Source: Deltaproteobacteria bacterium UBA5754
GTDB lineage: Bacteria > Desulfobacterota > Dissulfuribacteria > Dissulfuribacterales > UBA5754
Length of the DNA: 11,594 bases
Reading direction: 5' to 3'
NCBI GenBank assembly: GCA_002419025.1
Contig: DIFG01000014.1
Location: 12,867 to 24,460 of the forward strand
Shown: positions 1 through 4,558 of the stretch, piece by piece
Layout: each line of letters begins with the position of its first letter
How positions within the stretch are numbered: the first letter of the stretch is position 1
Position numbers and translations under genes: made by a program
The notes under the pieces: generated by a model
Database searches by the model: none
The model's input: only the letters and a program-made list of their open reading frames with translations
What the model was told of the DNA's origin: nothing

Positions 1-29
1 CCGGAATGACGCCAAATTGGAATTTTCTT

Positions 30-48
30 TTTTTTGCGAGACCATCAA
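30..48 (+). repeat. Possible end of a dispersed repeat (left edge)
   Basis: The 19 bases here (a T run, then GCGAGACCATCAA) match 15 of 19 positions of the reverse complement of 11574-11592 at the other end of the window. I read both as ends of one dispersed non-coding repeat family. The match is visible in the sequence. That it is a family, and that the rest lies outside the window, is inference. A T-rich chance match is possible. Confidence 0.3.
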
Positions 49-79
49 GGATGCAGTGTACAAAATAGACGGTGATACC

Positions 80-208
80 ATGAAAGGATTGATAGGCGTG
101 CTCATGTGTGGTGTCCTTCTTTTTGCCCTTTCCGCCTGTAATACCATCCATGGGATGGGGAAGGATATCGAAGAAGGGGGAGAGGCCATTCAGCGGGTCG
201 TGAAATAG
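80..208 (+). CDS. Entericidin-like small lipoprotein (42 aa)
   Basis: A 42-residue peptide with a short signal (MKG, then a hydrophobic stretch to about residue 16) and a lipobox LSAC at 17-20. Cys20 would be the lipidated residue. After it comes a short polar tail (NTIHGMGKDIEEGGEAIQ) of the EcnA/EcnB entericidin type, where a GxGxD(I/V)xxGG(E/K)xI pattern follows the Cys. The protein is expected to be anchored in the outer membrane or periplasmic face. In Escherichia coli entericidins form a toxin/antidote lipoprotein pair, but single copies like this one are widespread and their role is unclear. I chose the ATG at 80 because it starts a clean signal peptide and has GGTGA five bases upstream; an in-frame ATG at 17 would put 21 unlike residues before it. 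The gene is 131 bp upstream of pilC on the same strand, with no clear terminator between them. Confidence 0.72.
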   Translation: MKGLIGVLMCGVLLFALSACNTIHGMGKDIEEGGEAIQRVVK

Positions 209-339
209 ACCGCTCTCCGGAAGGTCGCCTTTTCCGTTCGCAGGTTTTTTAAAGTCGATTCATCCGCGCTCCGAAGAGTATAGATGAGGGGAAACATGGA
301 TCTCGTCCCTCCCCTAACCTTTTCTCTCGGAGTCTCGTC

Positions 340-1554
340 ATGCCTGTTTATGTTTGGGAAGGTGTCACCGTCTCGGGTGACAGGTCAAAGGGAGAGATAG
401 AGGCGAAAGACGAAAGGGCAGCCCGGCTCCTTCTCCTCAGGCAGCGGATCAACCCATCCAGGGTCAAGGCCAAGCCAAAGGACCTCCTGGCGAACGTCTC
501 TTTCCTCAAGCCTAAGGTCAAGGTCAACGACATCGTCATCTTCACCCGTCAGCTTTCGACCATGATCGACGCGGGTCTTCCCCTCATACAGGGGCTGGAT
601 GCCCTTGCATCCCAGCAGGAAAACCGAACATTCAAGGAGACGCTCCAGAAAATCAAGGCGGATGTGGAGTCCGGGTCCACCTTTGCGGATGCCCTCAGAA
701 AATATCCCAAACTCTTTGACCGGCTCTATTGCAACATGGTGGCGGCAGGTGAGATGGGCGGCATCCTCGATGAGGTCATGTCGCGCCTTGCAGCCTACAT
801 GGAAAAGGCCCAGCGCCTCAAGAGAAAGGTCAAGGGCGCCATGACGTATCCGGCAATCGTCCTCGGAATCGCGGCCCTGGTCCTGGCAGTGATACTCATC
901 TTCGTCATCCCGGTCTTCCAGAAGATGTTTGCCGAATTCGGCCACGCCCTTCCCCTGCCCACCCAGATCGTCATAGACATCAGCGAGTTCGTTAAATCCT
1001 ATTTTCTTGCCATGATCGGCGCTATTGGCGTGGGCGTCTTTCTGTTCAAAAGGTACTACGGTACGGTCAAGGGACGGAAATCTGTCGACAGACTGCTTCT
1101 CCGCGCCCCAGTCTTCGGCGTCCTGCTCCGAAAGGTGGCAGTCGCCAAGCTGACGCGCACCCTCGGCACCCTCATTACGAGCGGCGTTCCCATCATCGAG
1201 GCCCTGAACGTGGCCGCAGGCACCGCAGGAAACAAGATCGTGGAGGAGGCGATCTACAGTGTCAGATCAAGCATCAGCGAAGGACGGACCATCGCCCAGC
1301 CACTGCAGGAAAGCGGGATATTTCCGGGAATGGTCACCCAGATGATAGCGGTAGGAGAGGCCACAGGGGCGCTCGATCAGATGCTAAACAAGATCGCGGA
1401 CTTCTACGACGAGGAGGTTGACGCCGCGGTCGATGCCCTCACAAGCATGATCGAACCATTTATGATACTTTTTCTTGGAGGGACGGTAGGAGGCATCATC
1501 GTGGCCATGTATCTTCCCATCTTCAAGATGGCGGGCGCTGTTGCAGGGAATTGA
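340..1554 (+). CDS. pilC: PilC/GspF-family inner-membrane platform protein
   Basis: A complete 404-residue protein of the type IV pilus (PilC) or type II secretion (GspF) platform family, a normal length. It sits in the inner membrane and couples the cytoplasmic ATPase to pilin assembly. The N-terminus MPVYVWEGVT and the KGEIEA motif at about 17-22 are typical of PilC. Two T2SSF domains are visible at roughly 66-190 and 269-392. Each holds the FTRQLSTMIDAGLPL or LTRTLGTLITSGVPI block and the VAAGEMGGILDEV or IAVGEATGALDQM block. Membrane segments lie near 170-193, 220-238 and 371-394. The start has a GGAG ribosome site seven bases upstream. No other pilus gene lies in the window: the next upstream gene is a lipoprotein and an inverted-repeat element follows the stop directly. 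PilC is a better fit than GspF by its N-terminus, but the assignment to one machine is inferred. Confidence 0.93.
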   Translation: MPVYVWEGVTVSGDRSKGEIEAKDERAARLLLLRQRINPSRVKAKPKDLLANVSFLKPKVKVNDIVIFTRQLSTMIDAGLPLIQGLDALASQQENRTFKETLQKIKADVESGSTFADALRKYPKLFDRLYCNMVAAGEMGGILDEVMSRLAAYMEKAQRLKRKVKGAMTYPAIVLGIAALVLAVILIFVIPVFQKMFAEFGHALPLPTQIVIDISEFVKSYFLAMIGAIGVGVFLFKRYYGTVKGRKSVDRLLLRAPVFGVLLRKVAVAKLTRTLGTLITSGVPIIEALNVAAGTAGNKIVEEAIYSVRSSISEGRTIAQPLQESGIFPGMVTQMIAVGEATGALDQMLNKIADFYDEEVDAAVDALTSMIEPFMILFLGGTVGGIIVAMYLPIFKMAGAVAGN

Positions 1555-1710
1555 AGGGAACCTTGAAAAATGGTCCTTTCGCCCGATGGCTGTGTTGCTC
1601 GTCGGTCAAAAATGCTCACATACATGGAAGAGGGCGGACACAGAGGTCCGCCTATGCGACCTCCTCGCGCCTTGCCCTCGAACGAAAATCCTCATTTTTC
1701 AAGGTTCCCT
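1555..1710. repeat. 156-bp inverted-repeat element E1, after the pilC stop
   Basis: Perfect 18-bp inverted ends, AGGGAACCTTGAAAAATG at 1555-1572 and its exact reverse complement at 1693-1710, enclose 120 bp. Inside is a perfect 7-bp hairpin (GGCGGAC 1633-1639, GTCCGCC 1646-1652, loop of six). The left end starts on the base after the pilC TGA (1552-1554). No convincing gene lies inside. The core words TGTTGCTC (1593-1600) and CGCGCCTTGC (1666-1675) recur in the same order and spacing in the element at 9142-9270. I infer a MITE-like or REP-like non-coding element that could fold into one long structured RNA. It lacks a T run, so it is not a plain terminator. Confidence 0.7.
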
Positions 1711-1740
1711 GAAGCAAAAGGGTTGGCTGCTCCTCGATGA

Positions 1741-1774
1741 AAAAGGCCCCCGGAATAACTTTCAGGGGCCTTTT
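1741..1774 (-). terminator. Rho-independent terminator of the sulfur operon
   Basis: AAAAGGCCCC at 1741-1750 pairs with GGGGCCTTTT at 1765-1774 across a 14-base loop. On the minus strand the stem ends in GGGGGCC followed by TTTTT, as expected for an intrinsic terminator 42 bp after the last gene of the operon. On the plus strand the hairpin is also followed by CTTTT-type sequence, so it may stop pilC transcription too. Confidence 0.85.
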
Positions 1775-1815
1775 CGTCTTCCATGTCTTTTCCCAAAAAA
1801 AAGATAAATTTTATC

Positions 1816-2004
1816 CTACCACCAGCTTACGGTCTGGTCGGCGTCGAAGATCATCTGGACGAGCATGTCATAGTTGGGTTTCCCGAGATAGAGCTTGAAT
1901 TCCTTCGCCTCGCGGTCTCGGTTCAGGATAGAGACGAGGGTCTGGGTGGTGGCATCAGGCTCGGATCGGTAGATGTGGAGGATCTTTTTGGTTGCTTCGC
2001 TCAT
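1816..2004 (-). CDS. Small DsrH/TusB-like protein, last gene of sulfur operon
   Basis: A 62-residue protein that I cannot name with certainty. Its first residues (KKILHIYRSEPDATTQTLV) look like the start of DsrH/TusB proteins, which begin with MLH-x-(L/I)-x-RSP. Its end (YDMLVQMIFDADQTVSWW) looks like the DsrH C-terminus, where an FV-x-L stretch leads to a final Trp. The usual family length is about 95-100 residues, so the middle of the fold would be shortened. There is no cysteine, so it could not itself carry a persulfide. A GGGAG site lies upstream of the ATG and the gene starts 14 bp after its neighbour, so it is clearly translated as part of the operon. Position, E-then-F-then-H order and both end motifs support the reading; it remains inference. 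Confidence 0.7.
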   Translation of the reverse strand: MSEATKKILHIYRSEPDATTQTLVSILNRDREAKEFKLYLGKPNYDMLVQMIFDADQTVSWW

Positions 2005-2018
2005 GGCTTGCTCCCTTG

Positions 2019-2360
2019 TTATTCAGCGCAGGCAGGCGGCGGTGTATGGGACTGCTTGGGAAGCCCGTAGGGGATGATGACATCCGCCTCTCTGAGCTTC
2101 TCACCAAGTTCTTCGACGGTGATAGGGGTGAGCTCGACCCCTTCAGGAACCTCACCGCCTCCAAGGGTGAGGACGTCGCCTTCCATGTCCCTGATCCAGT
2201 CTATGTTTTCCCTGAGATAGTCGGAAAAACGGGGCAGTTCTCCATGCATGAAGACCGGGAAGGCGAAGTGGTTTTCAACAGCCTGCCCAAGCGCGGAACG
2301 CACGCCGTCTCCGGCGTACATCCTGTTTGGTAGTAGAATATAGATCTTTTTTGATTCCAT
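2019..2360 (-). CDS. DsrE/DsrF-like conserved protein in sulfur operon
   Basis: A 113-residue soluble protein. The start, KKIYILLPNRMYAGDGVRSA, followed by LGQAVENHFAFPVFMHGELP, fits the first beta-alpha-beta unit of the DsrE/DsrF fold (a hydrophobic strand, then an alanine-rich helix, then a V-F strand). A block NIDWIRDMEGDVLTL follows at about 52-66, and the C-terminal part (LREADVIIPYG) gives another strand. The only cysteine is Cys111, three residues from the end, in PPPACAE. That is not the usual DsrE active-site position. GGAG lies about 11 bases before the ATG. It lies 18 bp after the DsrE-like gene and 14 bp before the small DsrH-like gene. I take it as the DsrF-like partner of that set; a plain 'conserved hypothetical' label would also be fair. 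Confidence 0.75.
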   Translation of the reverse strand: MESKKIYILLPNRMYAGDGVRSALGQAVENHFAFPVFMHGELPRFSDYLRENIDWIRDMEGDVLTLGGGEVPEGVELTPITVEELGEKLREADVIIPYGLPKQSHTPPPACAE

Positions 2361-2378
2361 CTCGTTGTTCTCCTTTTG

Positions 2379-2711
2379 TCACAATACGAGGTACTTGCCG
2401 CATTCCTCGAGGACTGCTCCATGATAGGCCTGCGTCCTCATCTGTTTCGGGATAAGTCCGCGAGGGACATCCTTTTCGTAGTCGTAACCTTCACAGGTGT
2501 AACTGTCTGCGCAGATGGCGAGGTCCTCGATGTCGCAAAGATTGGCGAGTGTCGAGAAAGATGGGTGTTTGGTCAGATGGACGGATTTGTAGGTGAAAAA
2601 GACCATGACCTTTTTCCCTGCCCTTACTGCCGCCTGGGCCACGCCCAGGACGTGATCCATGTGTTGCGGGGACGTCACGAATATTCCCAGTTTGTTCGGG
2701 TCAGCGGACAT
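2379..2711 (-). CDS. DsrE-like sulfur carrier protein
   Basis: A 110-residue cytoplasmic protein of the DsrE/DsrF family, which passes sulfane sulfur as a cysteine persulfide between TusA-like carriers and sulfur-oxidising or -reducing enzymes. The N-terminus (KLGIFVTSPQHMDHVLGVAQAAVRAGKKVMVFFTY) is the typical strand, long helix and VMVFFT strand. Cys59, Cys67 and Cys73 lie in LCDIEDLAICADSYTCEGYD, where DsrE proteins have the persulfide cysteine; Cys67 or Cys73 is the best candidate. Cys104 sits near the end. The gene is 78 bp after tusA, the widest gap in the operon. A GGAGG motif lies about 13 bases upstream of the ATG, a long spacing, so translation may be modest or the start could differ. 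In the YTD-type clusters this is the 'D' gene. Confidence 0.85.
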   Translation of the reverse strand: MSADPNKLGIFVTSPQHMDHVLGVAQAAVRAGKKVMVFFTYKSVHLTKHPSFSTLANLCDIEDLAICADSYTCEGYDYEKDVPRGLIPKQMRTQAYHGAVLEECGKYLVL

Positions 2712-2789
2712 AATTTTTATAGTTCCTCCGTTCGGAATGGGTGGCGCTGCATGTTCTCAATGCGTGAAAGACCGGGAACCTCGTCTCAG

Positions 2790-3047
2790 CTATTTCTTCT
2801 TTACGTAGAAGCGGATGAATCCCGAGTCTTCCTTCTCTCCCAGGTACTCGTGACCCGCGCGTGAGCACCATCCAGGGATGTCGTTTCGGGAACCGGGGTC
2901 GGTCCCGAGGATCTCGAGGATTTCGCCGGACTTGATCTTTTCGATCTCTTTTTTCGTACGCAACAAGGGCATGGGACAGCTCAGCCCTTTTGCGTCAAGC
3001 GTGTGGGCAACCTGGAGTCCGTCTGGTGCAATTTTTGTGTCGCTCAT
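2790..3047 (-). CDS. tusA: TusA/SirA-family sulfur carrier
   Basis: An 85-residue TusA-like protein, close to the usual 75-85. The hallmark is at residues 18-30: LDAKGLSCPMPLLR with the Cys-Pro-x-Pro motif at 24-27. Cys24 carries the persulfide in this family. The rest (EIEKIKSGEILEILGTDPGSRNDIPGWC) matches the two-layer fold with its GD/TDPG turn and a second cysteine at 61, which is common in members outside the tRNA-thiolation TusA group. The start has a strong AGGAGG six to seven bases upstream. It follows the yedE-like gene by 40 bp and precedes a DsrE-like gene, so its job is most likely to take sulfur delivered through YedE and pass it on, rather than tRNA thiolation alone. Confidence 0.93.
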   Translation of the reverse strand: MSDTKIAPDGLQVAHTLDAKGLSCPMPLLRTKKEIEKIKSGEILEILGTDPGSRNDIPGWCSRAGHEYLGEKEDSGFIRFYVKKK

Positions 3048-3087
3048 GATTCCTCCTCTGAGATGGTGTGTGGTTTGAGGTTATGTC

Positions 3088-4248
3088 CTACATTTCTATG
3101 ACGAATTTGTTCGATTCCTCATTCCAGTCGATGACGATGTACCAGATGAGCATGGCGGCTATTATGATGAAGATGGAGCCGCCATATCCGAAGATGTCCG
3201 GCAGATACACGGGCTGACCGAGCTTGTCGATGAATCCTGTCTCCTCAAACCAGTAGCGTATAAGGGAGTTGGTCATGGCGAAGGAGATGATCACGACCCA
3301 GAGCTTTATCTGACCCTCGGCCACGCGCCAAAGGGAACCGCTTCCGCATCCGCCAGCGACCACCATGGCCGCCCCGAAGATGAAGCCTCCCACAAGGGAA
3401 CCCCACCAGAACGCAGGAACGACATAGGCCTCTTCAGGCCGAAGCTCCATGTATTTCATGATGGCGATTCCGAATGTCCCGAGGATGACGCTGATGGCAA
3501 TGGCCTTGCCCATGGCGGCCTCGCCCGTCATGAATGGCTCTCGGAAGGCGTTTACCATGCAGAGCCGGCTTCGGTGAAAGACAAAGCCGATTCCGCTCCC
3601 GATCAAAAGATATCCGGCCATGAGCCCTGCGTCCTCAACATCAGAATATCCATAGGCATAGGCACATGCAATGAGCCCAAATATGCCGAGGATGCCGAAT
3701 ACAGGCGGAATATTTCCGAGAAACGTCGGTCCTGCAGGGCCGGGGGTGAGGTGCTCCATCTCCCAGTAGAGGTATTTGAGTCCGACTATGACCCCGGCGA
3801 TAAGGCCTACCATCATGGTAAGGCCGTTTGCGGCGAGGTTGTGGAGGGCGCTGTAGAACCCGCCCACGTTGCACCCGAAGGCAAGTGCCGAGCCGATGCC
3901 CATGAATATGCCGGCGATGAGCCCTTTCCAGAGTTCGAGGACAGGCGGCATGCGAAAGGCGAATTCACGGGCCACGACAGCAGATATCCACGCGCCTGCC
4001 AGAAGACCCAGGTCCATGACGGAAGAGGAGTAGTAAAGCGGGTTTGGTGGTTCTTCATCGAAGATCCCGACCGCATAGAAGATCCAGTCGGACCAGTTTC
4101 TGATCCCGCCGACGATTCCCCATGGTCGTTGCCAAGCGAACATGAAGATGGCGAGGAGGGCGAGCATGATTCCGCCCGTCATTGGGGACCAAGTCTTCTT
4201 GAAAAAGGAATCGTAGATCTCGTTGACCTTCTCTCCGATGGTGCTCAT
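3088..4248 (-). CDS. yedE: YeeE/YedE-family sulfur-compound transporter
   Basis: A 386-residue multi-spanning inner-membrane protein of the YeeE/YedE (TsuA-like) family; characterised members take up thiosulfate and others are linked to sulfur or selenium trafficking. About nine or ten hydrophobic segments are visible. The family's conserved cysteine motifs are present: GCNVGG (Cys126), SRLCMVNAFRE (Cys230) and GGCGSGSLWR (Cys301), which in TsuA line the substrate path. I chose the ATG at 4248 because GGGAGGAG lies just upstream; an in-frame ATG at 4293 would add 15 charged residues and has no ribosome site. It is the first gene of the operon with tusA, dsrE-like and two small genes. The exact substrate (thiosulfate, polysulfide or other sulfane sulfur) cannot be read from sequence. 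Confidence 0.93.
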   Translation of the reverse strand: MSTIGEKVNEIYDSFFKKTWSPMTGGIMLALLAIFMFAWQRPWGIVGGIRNWSDWIFYAVGIFDEEPPNPLYYSSSVMDLGLLAGAWISAVVAREFAFRMPPVLELWKGLIAGIFMGIGSALAFGCNVGGFYSALHNLAANGLTMMVGLIAGVIVGLKYLYWEMEHLTPGPAGPTFLGNIPPVFGILGIFGLIACAYAYGYSDVEDAGLMAGYLLIGSGIGFVFHRSRLCMVNAFREPFMTGEAAMGKAIAISVILGTFGIAIMKYMELRPEEAYVVPAFWWGSLVGGFIFGAAMVVAGGCGSGSLWRVAEGQIKLWVVIISFAMTNSLIRYWFEETGFIDKLGQPVYLPDIFGYGGSIFIIIAAMLIWYIVIDWNEESNKFVIEM

Positions 4249-4310
4249 TGCTCCTCCCGTGTCCTTTCTCTCTTTCCTGGCCCTGCTTTCCATGAGGGTT
4301 GCGGGCCGGT

Positions 4311-4341
4311 GATATTGACGATAAGAACTGGAGACAATATC
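4311..4341. promoter_or_regulatory. Inverted repeat in the predicted yedE leader
   Basis: GATATTG (4311-4317) and its exact reverse complement CAATATC (4335-4341) are separated by 17 bases. If the promoter at 4369-4397 is right, this lies in a leader of roughly 110 bases before yedE. It could be a second operator or a weak RNA hairpin. The arms are short, so chance is possible. Confidence 0.25.
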
Positions 4342-4368
4342 GATTTAATATCCGTGAATCGTTGAAAG

Positions 4369-4397
4369 GTCGTACCAAAATTCACGCGCACTGTCAA
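4369..4397 (-). promoter_or_regulatory. Predicted sigma-70 promoter of the sulfur operon
   Basis: On the minus strand a perfect consensus -35 box, TTGACA (4392-4397), is followed after exactly 17 bases by TACGAC (4369-4374), a weak -10 with three of six matches. A weak -10 next to a strong -35 and an adjacent palindrome is common at regulated promoters. The leader to the yedE ATG would be about 110 bases. Seen in sequence; activity is inference. Confidence 0.5.
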
Positions 4398-4404
4398 GAA
4401 TATT

Positions 4405-4420
4405 ATGAATGTCCATTCAT
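4405..4420. promoter_or_regulatory. Palindromic operator, TetR-type (ATGAATG-TC-CATTCAT)
   Basis: Perfect 7-bp arms ATGAATG and CATTCAT with a 2-bp centre. It sits eight bases upstream of the -35 box of the yedE promoter and in the divergent region facing the M16 protease gene. TGAATG/CATTCA half sites are typical of TetR-family regulators such as FadR-like repressors. Which regulator binds is unknown, and none is encoded in this window. Its place beside the -35 box allows either activation or steric repression. Confidence 0.55.
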
Positions 4421-4558
4421 TAGGGAAATTTTAAAAAGAAGCCAGGGTTAAGGGGCGAAACCTGAATCCGTGAGCCGACGTCCGGGGTGACTGTGTATCG
4501 AAAGCTTGACTACATATCTTACGAATTTAAGCGCAATTTTTTCGGCGGGGTGACGTAC

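Noticed and set aside
385..945. Minus-strand open frame of 186 codons opposite pilC
   Set aside because: Shadow of the T2SSF domain coding region.
1555..1710. CRISPR array or insertion sequence at the pilC 3' end
   Set aside because: There is only one pair of inverted, not direct, repeats, and no transposase frame.
1541..1807. Plus-strand open frame of 88 codons across E1 and the terminator
   Set aside because: It runs through both arms of the inverted repeat and a terminator hairpin, and its translation has no recognisable feature.
2376..2864. Plus-strand open frame of 162 codons opposite the DsrE-like gene
   Set aside because: The minus strand has ordered, closely spaced genes with ribosome sites; this is their shadow.
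3574..4365. Plus-strand open frame of 263 codons opposite the yedE gene
   Set aside because: Charged, low-complexity translation without family features; it mirrors a well-supported membrane transporter gene.
4401..4406. TATTAT as a -10 box for the M16 protease gene on the plus strand
   Set aside because: No acceptable -35 sequence lies 16-18 bases upstream, so I could not support a promoter there.
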